Positions 8,206 to 15,835 of a stretch of 64,000 nucleotides of DNA are shown here, piece by piece. The stretch is taken from assembly GCF_021738965.1 (NCBI RefSeq), contig NZ_JAKKOQ010000012.1:1-64000 (forward strand), written 5' to 3'. Both the position numbers and the translations under genes were made by a program. The notes beneath the pieces are model-generated. The model did not search any database, had not been told where the DNA came from, and was given only the letters and a program-made list of their open reading frames with translations. The stretch comes from Gordonia zhenghanii. GTDB lineage: Bacteria > Actinomycetota > Actinomycetes > Mycobacteriales > Mycobacteriaceae. Numbering within the stretch: position 1 is the first letter of the stretch; the number at the start of each line of letters is the position of its first letter.

Positions 8206-9575
8206 TGGCGGTCCCCGACGCCGAACTGCTCGGCCTGCTGCGCGGCGTCGTCGGCGACCCGCACGTCATCGCCGAGCCCGACACCGCCGCCGCGTACCTG
8301 ACCGACTGGACCGGTGCGTGGACCGGAAGGGCAGCCGTCGTCCGGCCCGCCGACACCGAGCAGGTCGCGGACGTCGTGCGGCTGTGCGCGGAGCACGGCG
8401 TGGCCATCACACCGCAGGGAGGAAACACCGGACTCGTCGGGGGATCGGTTCCGGCGCAGGATGATCCGCGACCGTGGGTGGTGCTGTCGACACGCCGGAT
8501 CGACGACGTGGAGCCGGTGGACGTCGACGGTCGATGCATCGGCGCGGGATCGGGCGCACCCCTCGTCGCCGTGCAGGCTGCGGCCTCGGCGGCCGGACTC
8601 GCGCTCGGAGTCGACCTCGCCGCCCGCGACTCGGCGACCGTCGGTGGAATGGTCGCGACCAACGCGGGCGGCATCGCGATGATCGCGCACGGCGACATGC
8701 GCGCACAGATCCTCGGCATCGAAGCAGTCCTGCCGTCCGGCGAGGTGCTCCGCCGATGGCGTCCGCTGCGCAAGGACAACGTCGGCTACCACCTGCCTGG
8801 CCTGATCGCGGGCAGCGAAGGGACCCTCGCCGTCGTGACCCGCGTGCTGCTGCGGCTCGTCGACCCACCGGCCCGGACCGCAGTCGCGGTGGTCGCAGTG
8901 GCCGACGCGGCTGCCGCGAACCGGGTTCTGGCTCCGATCCGTCGCGGCGGACACCGACTCGAAGCCGCGGAGATCATGACCAGGAAGGGTATCGACCTCG
9001 TCGTCGCGCACGGCGCCCGTGATCCGTTCCCCGGCTCTGACGCCGGCGCCTGTCTGCTGGTCGAACTAGCCACGGACGTCACCGCGGCCGCCGAACTGCT
9101 CGACGACGTCGACGGGGTGCTCGACGCCGTCGTCGCCGACGGACCCGCCCGCGATCTGTGGGCCTTGCGCGAAGCGCACACCGAGACGATCGCTCGCTCG
9201 TCGACCACGACCCCGGTGAAGCTCGACGTGTCGGTCCCCCTCGGTCAGACGCCTGCACTGATCGATTGGGTCGACGCGTACGCCGCGCGGCGGAGGGTCC
9301 GCCCCGTGTTGTTCGGCCACCTCGGCGACGGAAACATCCATGTGAACCTGCTCGATGTTCCGGCGGATCAGCACCAAGCCGTCGTCGACGAGGTGCTCGC
9401 GCACGTCGCGGCAGTAGGTGGAAGCATCAGCGCAGAGCATGGGATCGGACGAGCCAAGGCCGACCACATCGGACTCGGCCGCGGCTCCGCCGACATCGCG
9501 ACGATGCGAGCAGTCAAGGCGTCCCTCGATCCCCACGGCGTCATGAACCCCGGCGTCGTGTTCACCGAGCACTGA
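8205..9575 (+). CDS. FAD-linked oxidase (D-2-hydroxyacid dehydrogenase / GlcD type)
   Basis: A 456-residue flavoprotein. It has the PCMH FAD-binding domain (ITPQGGNTGLVGGSVP, SATVGGMVATNAGG, LRKDNVGYHLPGLIAGSEGTLAVVT) followed by the C-terminal FAD-oxidase domain with LFGHLGDGNIHVN and the signature SAEHGIGRAK. This arrangement is shared by D-lactate, glycolate (GlcD) and D-2-hydroxyglutarate dehydrogenases; the substrate cannot be fixed from sequence. No Fe-S domain is fused. ATG 8205 overlaps the preceding stop by one base. Confidence 0.92.
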   Translation: MAVPDAELLGLLRGVVGDPHVIAEPDTAAAYLTDWTGAWTGRAAVVRPADTEQVADVVRLCAEHGVAITPQGGNTGLVGGSVPAQDDPRPWVVLSTRRIDDVEPVDVDGRCIGAGSGAPLVAVQAAASAAGLALGVDLAARDSATVGGMVATNAGGIAMIAHGDMRAQILGIEAVLPSGEVLRRWRPLRKDNVGYHLPGLIAGSEGTLAVVTRVLLRLVDPPARTAVAVVAVADAAAANRVLAPIRRGGHRLEAAEIMTRKGIDLVVAHGARDPFPGSDAGACLLVELATDVTAAAELLDDVDGVLDAVVADGPARDLWALREAHTETIARSSTTTPVKLDVSVPLGQTPALIDWVDAYAARRRVRPVLFGHLGDGNIHVNLLDVPADQHQAVVDEVLAHVAAVGGSISAEHGIGRAKADHIGLGRGSADIATMRAVKASLDPHGVMNPGVVFTEH

Positions 9576-9617
9576 TCGGTGGCAGATTCGCCCCTGGTGG
9601 CGAGCGGTCAGCGAGAC

Positions 9618-9658
9618 TATAGTGTGACGCCAAGTAACAGCGACGGGACGAGGGTCAG
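9618..9658 (+). promoter_or_regulatory. Probable promoter and RBS of the flavin monooxygenase gene
   Basis: TATAGT at 9618-9623 fits an actinobacterial -10 box. GACGAGGG about 8 nt before ATG 9659 is the likely ribosome-binding site. A clear -35 is not visible. Confidence 0.4.
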
Positions 9659-11149
9659 ATGAGCGACACCACAACCGATTACGAGGCCGTCATCGTCGGT
9701 GCGGGATTCGGCGGCATGGGCGCGGCGATCGAACTCAAACGCCAAGGCGTGGACGCCATCGCGATCCTCGAACGCGAAGACGATCTCGGGGGCACCTGGC
9801 ACGTCAACCACTATCCGGGCCTCGCCGTCGACATCGCGTCCGTCACCTACTCGTACTCGTTCGAACCGAATCCCGCGTGGTCGCGTCTGTTCGCGCCGGG
9901 CTCCGAACTGAAGCAGTACGCCGAGCACATCGCAGACAAGTACGACCTGCGACGGCACATGGAGTTCGGCGTCGTCGTCGACGAGGCCGCGTGGGACGAC
10001 GCCGCGAACGCCTGGACGGTACGGACCGCCGACGGCCGGACCATCACCTCTCGCTTCCTGGTGACCGCCACCGGGTTCCTGTCGCAGCCGTACACCCCGG
10101 ACTTCCCGGGCATCGACACCTTTGCCGGGGAGATCATCCACACGACCGCGTGGCGCGACGGATACGACTTCGCAGGCAAACGCGCCGCCGTCATCGGCAC
10201 CGGGGCGACCGCCGTCCAACTGGTCCCCGAGATCGCTCGGACCGCCCGCAATCTCACGGTCTTCCAACGCACCCCGATCTGGGTGGTCCCCAAGGTCGAC
10301 TTCCCGATCCCCGCGCCGGTGCGTCGACTCTTCGCGGCCGTCCCGTTCACGCAGAAGGCGGCGCGCGCCGTCAACACGTCGCTGCTGGAGATGCTCATGG
10401 TGTTCGGCGTGCTGCACTACCGGCAGGCCAAACCCGGCAACCAGCTGGCGGCGCTCCTGTCGAAAGCCCATCTGCGCACCCAGGTCCGGGACGCCGAGAC
10501 CCGCAAGCAGTTGACGCCGTCGTACGACTTCGGCTGCAAACGCCCGACGTTCAGCAACCGCTACTTCCGCGTGTTCAACCGGCCCGACGTCGATCTCGAG
10601 ACGTCGTCGATCGTCCGGGTGGAGCCCGACGGGATCGTCGTCGACGACGGCCGGAAGGTCGAGATCGACACCCTGGTCCTGGCGACCGGCTTCAATCTGT
10701 GGGACGTCAACTTCCCGGCGTTCACGATCACCGGCCGCGGTGGCCGCGACCTGGGGAAATGGTGGCGCGAGGGGAGATTCCAGGCGTACGAGGGCATCAC
10801 GGTGCCTGCGTTCCCGAACTTCCTGACGCTCAACAGTCCGTACTCGTACAGCGGGCTGTCGTACTTCACCACCATCGAAGGGCAGATGCGCCACATCGCG
10901 CGACTGTTCGGCGAGATGCGGCGCCGCGGCAGCGAGCGGTTCGAGGTCACCGCGGAGGCCAACGAGAAGTTCCTCGACGAGGTGACTCGCCGACTGGGCG
11001 ACTCGGTGTTCTATGCAGGCGACTGCACCGGATCGCGCAGTTACTACTTCAACCAGCACGGCGAGGCGACGCTTCTGCGTCCGCAGGCCACCCTGCCGTC
11101 GCTGCGCGAGATGGAGACCTTCCCGCTCGACGACTACACCTACGCGTGA
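9659..11149 (+). CDS. Flavin-containing monooxygenase (Baeyer-Villiger-like)
   Basis: A 496-residue class B flavoprotein monooxygenase. It has the FAD Rossmann motif GAGFGGMGAAIELKRQG, the GGTWHVNHYPGLAVDI segment typical of Baeyer-Villiger enzymes, and the NADPH Rossmann motif GTGATAVQLVPEI. The fingerprint FxGxxxHxxxW is present at F155-W165 (FAGEIIHTTAW) but is followed by Arg rather than the usual Pro or Asp. Mycobacteria carry several homologues (EtaA, MymA and others); this one cannot be assigned to one of them. It has its own promoter and converges with the SRAP gene across a long inverted repeat. Confidence 0.92.
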   Translation: MSDTTTDYEAVIVGAGFGGMGAAIELKRQGVDAIAILEREDDLGGTWHVNHYPGLAVDIASVTYSYSFEPNPAWSRLFAPGSELKQYAEHIADKYDLRRHMEFGVVVDEAAWDDAANAWTVRTADGRTITSRFLVTATGFLSQPYTPDFPGIDTFAGEIIHTTAWRDGYDFAGKRAAVIGTGATAVQLVPEIARTARNLTVFQRTPIWVVPKVDFPIPAPVRRLFAAVPFTQKAARAVNTSLLEMLMVFGVLHYRQAKPGNQLAALLSKAHLRTQVRDAETRKQLTPSYDFGCKRPTFSNRYFRVFNRPDVDLETSSIVRVEPDGIVVDDGRKVEIDTLVLATGFNLWDVNFPAFTITGRGGRDLGKWWREGRFQAYEGITVPAFPNFLTLNSPYSYSGLSYFTTIEGQMRHIARLFGEMRRRGSERFEVTAEANEKFLDEVTRRLGDSVFYAGDCTGSRSYYFNQHGEATLLRPQATLPSLREMETFPLDDYTYA

Positions 11150-11180
11150 CGCGGCTCTAGCTCCGCTCACGCAGACAGCT

Positions 11181-11242
11181 CCGCTCACTTCAACGTCGTT
11201 CGCTCCTCTCCGGAGGTGAGCGAACGGTCGTGAAGTGAGCGG
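11181..11242. terminator. Long inverted repeat between convergent genes
   Basis: Arms of 25 nt at 11181-11205 and 11218-11242 pair with about four mismatches around a 12-nt loop containing CTCCGGAG. It separates the convergent monooxygenase and SRAP genes and would act on both strands. There is no T-tract. The arm begins CCGCTCACTTC, and pieces of it recur just upstream (11161) and downstream (11251), which suggests a small local repeat family. Confidence 0.65.
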
Positions 11243-11269
11243 ATGTCGGTGAGATGAGCGGATGCGACC

Positions 11270-12031
11270 CTAGACCGGGTCGAGCAGTTCCGGTCCGTTG
11301 TTGGCGACGCGGTTCACCAGCGGCGGCACTTCGCGGATCGTGATGCGGTCCACGAGTTCGACGGCGGGCGGCGCCAGCAGCGCGGGATCGGCGGGCGCAT
11401 CGGGATCGAGCCAGGCGTCCCAGTGCTCGAACGGCATGATCAACGGCATCCGGTGGTGGACGTCGGTGAGTGCTCCGACGGAGTCGGTCGTGATGATCGT
11501 CGTGCTCGACACCCACGCCGAATCGTCGCCGGCCTCGCGTGCCTGCGCGGGACGCCACGCCGCCCACAGTGCGCCCATGAACAGCCGCGTGCCGTCCTCG
11601 GGCGACATGAAGTAGGGGACCTTCGTCGGCTTCCCGTTCGGCCCGTTCGGGCCCGGCTTCCACTCGTACCAGCCGTCCATCGGAACGAGAGCGCGCTTGC
11701 TCTTGAACGAACTGCGGAACGCGGGCTTCTCGGCCAGTGATTCGGCGCGCGCATTGAACAGCAGCGGCCCCTTGCCGAGCTCGTCCTTGCTGGACGCCTT
11801 GGTCCACGGCGGAACCAGACCCCACCGCATAGCGCGGATCCGGCGGGCGACGTCGCTCTCGGGCTCCCGAGAATGACGATCCACCACAGTCATCACCGTC
11901 GTCGTCGGAGCGACGTTGTAATTGCCCGTCGAGAACTTCTCGGCGACGTCGTGCTCGCTCACCTCGTTCCGCGCGTCGATCTCGGCCGCCAACCGAGCCG
12001 GGTCGGTGGTCACTGCATAGCGTCCGCACAT
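11270..12031 (-). CDS. SOS response-associated peptidase (SRAP / HMCES-YedK family)
   Basis: A 253-residue SRAP protein. Members form a thiazolidine DNA-protein crosslink with abasic sites in single-stranded DNA and so protect replication forks. The start is set by MCGRYAV: Cys2 becomes the N-terminal catalytic residue after Met removal. Other conserved elements are the YNVAPTT asparagine loop, [26 protein letters not shown] with the catalytic Glu, and the late [10 protein letters not shown] with the catalytic His. An open extension upstream to 12241 would bury Cys2 and is rejected. It is divergent from sigH, as in M. tuberculosis (Rv3226c). Confidence 0.95.
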   Translation of the reverse strand: MCGRYAVTTDPARLAAEIDARNEVSEHDVAEKFSTGNYNVAPTTTVMTVVDRHSREPESDVARRIRAMRWGLVPPWTKASSKDELGKGPLLFNARAESLAEKPAFRSSFKSKRALVPMDGWYEWKPGPNGPNGKPTKVPYFMSPEDGTRLFMGALWAAWRPAQAREAGDDSAWVSSTTIITTDSVGALTDVHHRMPLIMPFEHWDAWLDPDAPADPALLAPPAVELVDRITIREVPPLVNRVANNGPELLDPV

Positions 12032-12068
12032 GCGATCCATGCTGGCACGGAACTCGTTCGGGGTGCAC

Positions 12069-12094
12069 GGAACAAGATCGGCGCGCGCAGTGTT
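12069..12094 (+). promoter_or_regulatory. SigH/SigR-type promoter upstream of sigH
   Basis: GGAAC at 12069-12073 is followed after exactly 18 nt by GTT at 12092-12094, matching the GGAAY-N18-GTT pattern known for SigR/SigH autoregulated promoters. A start near 12100 would include an alternative upstream ATG at 12149. A separate TAGACT box at 12261-12266 could be a housekeeping promoter giving only the short form. Both are predicted from sequence only. Confidence 0.5.
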
Positions 12095-12298
12095 GGACCA
12101 TCCGAACCACGCACAAAGGATGAGAGCACCAGGGAGGTGAACGACGCCATGGCCGCTGCGACTGCGCGAATGCTCGAGCCGAGACTGGTGATCGCTTGGC
12201 CGTCGGACCACGACGGCAGCGACGATGTCAGGGGCGACCACGACGGTCGGCGAGTGTCGCTAGACTCGACGGAACCAGCGTCAAGCGAAGGGAACTCC

Positions 12299-12922
12299 GT
12301 GTCGGATGCCCAGGTCCCGCCCGAGGCGAGCGACCACGAGGAGACTGAAGCCGAGCTCAGCGAGCGGTTCGAGCGCGATGCGCTTCCCCTGCTCGATCAG
12401 CTCTACGGCGGTGCGCTGCGCATGACGCGCAACCCGGCCGACGCCGAAGACCTCGTCCAGGAGACGTACGTGAAGGCGTTCTCCGCGTTCTCGTCGTTCC
12501 GCGAAGGCACCAACTTGAAGGCGTGGATGTATCGCATCCTCACCAACACCTACATCAACTCGTATCGGAAGAAGCAGCGGCAGCCCGCGCAGTACCCGAC
12601 CGAGGAGATCACGGACTGGCAGCTCGCGGCGACCGCCGAGCACAGCTCCACCGGCCTGCGCTCCGCCGAGATCGAAGCGCTCGACGCGATGCCCGATCAG
12701 AAGATCAAGGACGCGCTCGCTCAACTGCCCGAAGACTTTCGGATGGCCGTGTACTACGCGGACGTCGAAGGTCTGCCCTACAAGGAGATCGCCGAGATCA
12801 TGGACACCCCCATCGGAACGGTGATGTCCCGGCTGCACCGGGGTCGACGCCAGTTGCGCGACCTGCTCGCCGACGTCGCCGCTGAACGCGGTATCGGTCA
12901 GACCAAGCAGGCCGTCCGATGA
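12299..12922 (+). CDS. sigH: Thiol-oxidative/heat stress sigma factor SigH (SigR orthologue)
   Basis: A 207-residue ECF (group 12-type) sigma factor. Region 2 runs [38 protein letters not shown] to [29 protein letters not shown]. Region 4 contains [44 protein letters not shown]. It is nearly collinear with M. tuberculosis SigH and controls thioredoxin and mycothiol-related genes. I chose GTG 12299, which has GAAGGGAA upstream. The frame stays open further, and ATG 12149, preceded by GGGAGGTGA, would add 50 residues, like the unstable SigR' isoform of Streptomyces. Its stop overlaps rshA (ATGA). Confidence 0.95.
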   Translation: MSDAQVPPEASDHEETEAELSERFERDALPLLDQLYGGALRMTRNPADAEDLVQETYVKAFSAFSSFREGTNLKAWMYRILTNTYINSYRKKQRQPAQYPTEEITDWQLAATAEHSSTGLRSAEIEALDAMPDQKIKDALAQLPEDFRMAVYYADVEGLPYKEIAEIMDTPIGTVMSRLHRGRRQLRDLLADVAAERGIGQTKQAVR

Positions 12923-13221
12923 GCGCCGGCGTACCCGAGCATGACGACCAGTTCGAGAACCTCGACTGCTCGGCTGTCGTCGCCGACATCTGGCTGCTCC
13001 TCGACAACGAATGCGACGGCGGTGCGCGCGCGCGACTGCAGGAGCATCTCGACGGTTGCCCGAGCTGCCTCGACCACTACGGGGTCCAGCGTCAGCTCAA
13101 AGAACTCATCAGCCGCAAGTGCGGAAATGATGCGGCGCCCGAGGGGCTGCGTGAGCGGCTCCGCGTGGAGATCCGGCGCTCGGTGACGATCCGTCAGACC
13201 ACGTTCCGCGCCGAAGGCTAG
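12919..13221 (+). CDS. rshA: Redox-sensing zinc anti-sigma factor (RshA/RsrA)
   Basis: A 100-residue ZAS-family anti-sigma factor that holds SigH inactive in the reduced state and releases it on disulphide stress. The zinc motif HLDGCPSC (H-x3-C-x2-C, about residues 43-50) is intact. Additional cysteines (C17 in NLDCSAV, C33 in NECDGG and C68 in SRKCGN) could take part in disulphide switching. ATG 12919 overlaps the sigH stop, so stoichiometric coupled synthesis is expected. A strong hairpin follows. Confidence 0.95.
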   Translation: MSAGVPEHDDQFENLDCSAVVADIWLLLDNECDGGARARLQEHLDGCPSCLDHYGVQRQLKELISRKCGNDAAPEGLRERLRVEIRRSVTIRQTTFRAEG

Positions 13222-13262
13222 CCAACGAGCTCAGGCACGCAGAACAGAACACACACAACGCG

Positions 13263-13297
13263 AACGACCCGGTCCTATTCACAAGGACCGGGTCGTT
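13263..13297. terminator. Bidirectional terminator between rshA and the bL37 gene
   Basis: A perfect 13-bp stem (AACGACCCGGTCC at 13263-13275 with its complement at 13285-13297) surrounds a 9-nt loop and is followed by TT on the plus strand. It sits between convergent rshA and the minus-strand bL37 gene and can serve both. Confidence 0.85.
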
Positions 13298-13310
13298 TTC
13301 GCATTCACGC

Positions 13311-13385
13311 TCAGGCGTTAGGACGCTTGCCGTGGTTGGCTGCGTTCTTCTTACGGCTACGCTTCTTACGTCCGCGCTTACCCAT
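13311..13385 (-). CDS. 50S ribosomal protein bL37
   Basis: A 24-residue basic peptide, MGKRGRKKRSRKK followed by NAANHGKRPNA. It matches the actinobacterial ribosomal protein bL37 first seen in mycobacterial ribosome structures, with the same MxKRGRKKR start and NHGKRPN end. A strong ribosome-binding site (GAAGGAGG) lies before the ATG, and codon use is normal for the region. It lies antisense between rshA and the biotinyl protein and is short enough to be missed by ORF callers. Function in the large subunit is known from the family. Confidence 0.9.
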   Translation of the reverse strand: MGKRGRKKRSRKKNAANHGKRPNA

Positions 13386-13500
13386 GACGGACCTCCTTCT
13401 CCAGTGTTCACGTGCGTCGGCCATTGTTTCACGTCCGAGCGGCAGTCTGCTAATCGCGCGGCACCGTCGGGAGGGCAGGGCCCTCGGCTACGATCAGTCC

Positions 13501-13719
13501 ATGCCTGAAGACGTCGTCGCAGAAATCGTCGCCACGGTCCTCGAGGTCTCGGTCGGCGACGGCCAGGAAATCGCAACCGGAGACACGCTGGTGCTCCTGG
13601 AGTCGATGAAGATGGAGATCCCGGTGGTCGCCGAAGACCCCGGGACGCTCGACACAGTCAAAGTGAAGGTGGGTGACGTGATCCAGGCGGGCGACGTCAT
13701 CGCCACCTATCGGGCCTGA
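13501..13719 (+). CDS. Biotin/lipoyl attachment-domain protein (biotinylated protein TB7.3-like)
   Basis: A 72-residue single biotinyl domain with the biotinylation motif ESMKM (modified Lys in the middle) and the flanking GDTLVLL and GDVIQAGDVIATY hairpins. The length is close to M. tuberculosis Rv3221c/TB7.3. It is a free-standing carrier domain of unknown partner carboxylase. The ATG at 13501 is preceded by TACGAT with 6-nt spacing and no Shine-Dalgarno sequence, so the mRNA is probably leaderless. The pdtaS start follows 12 nt after its stop, suggesting co-transcription. Confidence 0.93.
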   Translation: MPEDVVAEIVATVLEVSVGDGQEIATGDTLVLLESMKMEIPVVAEDPGTLDTVKVKVGDVIQAGDVIATYRA

Positions 13720-13731
13720 CGCGCGCGGCAC

Positions 13732-15243
13732 GTGGCGACCCTCTCCGACCTCCTCGCCGAGCACACCAGTCTGCCCGACGCCGCCGCAGCGCACCTGCAG
13801 CGACTGGTCGCCGAATGGCAGCTGTTGGCGGATCTCTCGTTCGCCGACTACCTGCTCGCCGTCAGCGGCGACGGCGGGAACCTCGTCTACGTCGCGCAGT
13901 GCAGGCCCAACACGGCGTCGACGGTGTTCCAGCACGACGAAGTCGGCCACCGCGTTCAGCGGCCCGCGAGCCCGCAGGGCGCCAATCCGCTGATCGATAC
14001 TGCGCTGACCAGCGGCCGTATCGAACAAGAAGGCATCGCGACTCGGTTCGGCAATCTCCTCCTCGAGCGGATCGCGATACCGGTGACCTTCGGCGGACAG
14101 GTGATCGCAGTCCTCGGTAGGGCCGCAGACTCGTCGGAGACCCGGCCGGCGTCGCCGTTGGAGGCCGCGTATCGCGATGCCGCGCAGGCGCTGTGCGAGA
14201 TGGTGGTCGAAGGCACGTTCCCGCTCGACGAGGCGAACACCCTCGGTCTGTCGACGCCGCGCGCAGGCGACGGATTCATCCGCATCGACCCGGACGGGCG
14301 CGTCGTCTACTCGAGTCCGAACGCCCTGTCCGCCGTGCACCGGATGGGGTGGACGACAGACCTGTCCGGCGTCGTCGTGGCCGACGTGGTCGCGCGTCTG
14401 CTCACCGACCCGTTCGAGTCGGTCGACGCGGCCGGAATGCTGGAGGCCGCCGTCGGCGCCGTGCTGCCCGGCCCGGACCTGGCGTTGCGCATGGAACTCG
14501 ACGCGCGGCGAGCCAACGTCCTAGTCCGTGCGGTGCCCTTGCGCTCACGTGGACAGTCTCGCGGAGCCGTCCTGTTGATCCGTGACGTCACCGAGGTGAA
14601 ACGACGCGACCTCGCGTTGATCAGCAAGGACGCGACCATCCGCGAGATCCACCACCGGGTGAAGAACAATCTGCAGTCCGTGTCGGCGCTGCTGCGTCTG
14701 CAGGCGCGCCGATCGAGCAACGCGGAGACCACGCAGGCCCTCGGCGAGGCCGTGCGACGGGTCTCGTCGATCGCGCTGGTGCACGAGATGCTCTCGGGGA
14801 GCGTCGACGAGGAAGTGGACCTCGATGCGATCGTCGACCGCGTCTCCACGTCGTTGGTCGACGTGACACTGCCGCACGGCGGGGGAGCGCGGGTGACGAT
14901 CCGTCGGGACAGCCGACTCGGCGTCCTGACCGCCGATCTCGCGATGCCGCTGGTGATGGTGTTGACCGAGGTGCTGCAGAACTCGATCGAGCACGGCTTC
15001 TCGCCGGACCAGCAGAGCGCGCTGATCGTCGTCGACGCCGTCCGAGACGTGCGTGCGCTCAACGTGCGGGTCACCGACAACGGCAACGGACTGCCCGACG
15101 GGTTCGACCTCGCAGCGTCGGACCGCCTCGGCCTTCAGATCGTCCGCACACTCGTCTCCAACGATCTGCGAGGCAGCATCGACATCGGTCCGGTTCCCGG
15201 AGCGCGAGGCACGCGCGTCGAACTGGAGATCCCGCTGCACTGA
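13732..15243 (+). CDS. pdtaS: Sensor histidine kinase PdtaS
   Basis: A 503-residue cytosolic sensor kinase. It has an N-terminal GAF domain (about 1-150), a PAS-like domain (about 180-295), then a HisKA_2 dimerisation domain with EIHHRVKNNLQ (His307/308) and an HATPase_c domain with LTEVLQNSIEHGF and TDNGNGLPDGF. In M. tuberculosis PdtaS phosphorylates the ANTAR response regulator PdtaR, which acts on RNA; no pdtaR lies in this window. The start is GTG 13732, 12 nt after the biotinyl-protein stop. The pdtaS-whiB1 neighbourhood is conserved. Confidence 0.93.
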   Translation: MATLSDLLAEHTSLPDAAAAHLQRLVAEWQLLADLSFADYLLAVSGDGGNLVYVAQCRPNTASTVFQHDEVGHRVQRPASPQGANPLIDTALTSGRIEQEGIATRFGNLLLERIAIPVTFGGQVIAVLGRAADSSETRPASPLEAAYRDAAQALCEMVVEGTFPLDEANTLGLSTPRAGDGFIRIDPDGRVVYSSPNALSAVHRMGWTTDLSGVVVADVVARLLTDPFESVDAAGMLEAAVGAVLPGPDLALRMELDARRANVLVRAVPLRSRGQSRGAVLLIRDVTEVKRRDLALISKDATIREIHHRVKNNLQSVSALLRLQARRSSNAETTQALGEAVRRVSSIALVHEMLSGSVDEEVDLDAIVDRVSTSLVDVTLPHGGGARVTIRRDSRLGVLTADLAMPLVMVLTEVLQNSIEHGFSPDQQSALIVVDAVRDVRALNVRVTDNGNGLPDGFDLAASDRLGLQIVRTLVSNDLRGSIDIGPVPGARGTRVELEIPLH

Positions 15244-15267
15244 GCGCCCGACGAGGTGATCAGACGA

Positions 15268-15307
15268 CGAGAAGAGGCCCCGACCGTTCGGTCGGGGCCT
15301 CTTCTCG
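15268..15307. terminator. Strong bidirectional terminator between pdtaS and whiB1
   Basis: An 18-bp perfect stem (15268-15285 with 15290-15307, starting CGAGAAGAGGCCCCGACC) has a GTTC tetraloop. It separates convergent pdtaS and whiB1 and can act on either strand. Confidence 0.85.
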
Positions 15308-15314
15308 AAGAGAG

Positions 15315-15569
15315 TCAGACGACGCTGCGAGCGCGGGTGCGGGCGTTGCGGCGCTTGAGCGCGCGACGCTCGTCTTCGCTCATGCCGCCCCAGACGCCTG
15401 CGTCCTGACCGGTCTCGAGTGCCCATGCGAGGCAGTCGGCGGTCACCGGGCAGCGCTGGCAGACCAGCTTGGCATCGGCGACCTGCGCGATAGCCGGGCC
15501 GCTGGTACCGACCGGGAAGAACAGCTCGGGATCCTCGTCGCGGCAGATGGCTTTGTGGCGCCAGTCCAT
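15315..15569 (-). CDS. whiB1: Transcriptional regulator WhiB1 (4Fe-4S, NO-responsive)
   Basis: An 84-residue WhiB protein. The four cluster cysteines are C9, C37, C40 and C46, followed by the GVWGGMSEDERR turn and a basic C-terminus (ALKRRNARTRARS). In mycobacteria WhiB1 is essential, reacts with nitric oxide and binds the housekeeping sigma factor region 4. The start is ATG 15569, with GAAGGAG 8 nt upstream; a longer open frame is rejected. Two adjacent palindromes lie in the leader just upstream. Confidence 0.96.
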   Translation of the reverse strand: MDWRHKAICRDEDPELFFPVGTSGPAIAQVADAKLVCQRCPVTADCLAWALETGQDAGVWGGMSEDERRALKRRNARTRARSVV

Positions 15570-15585
15570 GACACTTACTCCTTCA

Positions 15586-15615
15586 AATACGTTTCGTATT
15601 GTGCGCTGCGCGCAC
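15586..15615. promoter_or_regulatory. Two adjacent palindromes in the whiB1 leader
   Basis: AATACG-TTT-CGTATT (15586-15600) is followed directly by GTGCGC-TGC-GCGCAC (15601-15615). Both are perfect 6+3+6 palindromes, 17 nt upstream of the whiB1 ATG. They could be operators, or hairpins near the ribosome-binding site. The rest of the 266-bp gap up to the DAG kinase holds a GTTGGC/GCCAAC hairpin near 15793-15810, a likely terminator of the kinase gene, and nothing else recognised. Confidence 0.5.
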
Positions 15616-15835
15616 GAATGTGCATCGGTTCGTCTTCGTGTGGGCTGCAACGACGGAAGTCGCCGTCCGATTCTGAACTGTGGTCAGCGCAGAAAGGCGG
15701 GGCCGGTTGTTGCGGTCATTAACTGTTGTACTACTGTGCGGTTACCTTTGGCTATAGCAGCGCGCTGAATGCTGGATACGTCACAAGGGGTTGGCAGCGA
15801 AGCCAACTTATGCGTACCGGCGGGTAACCAACCCG

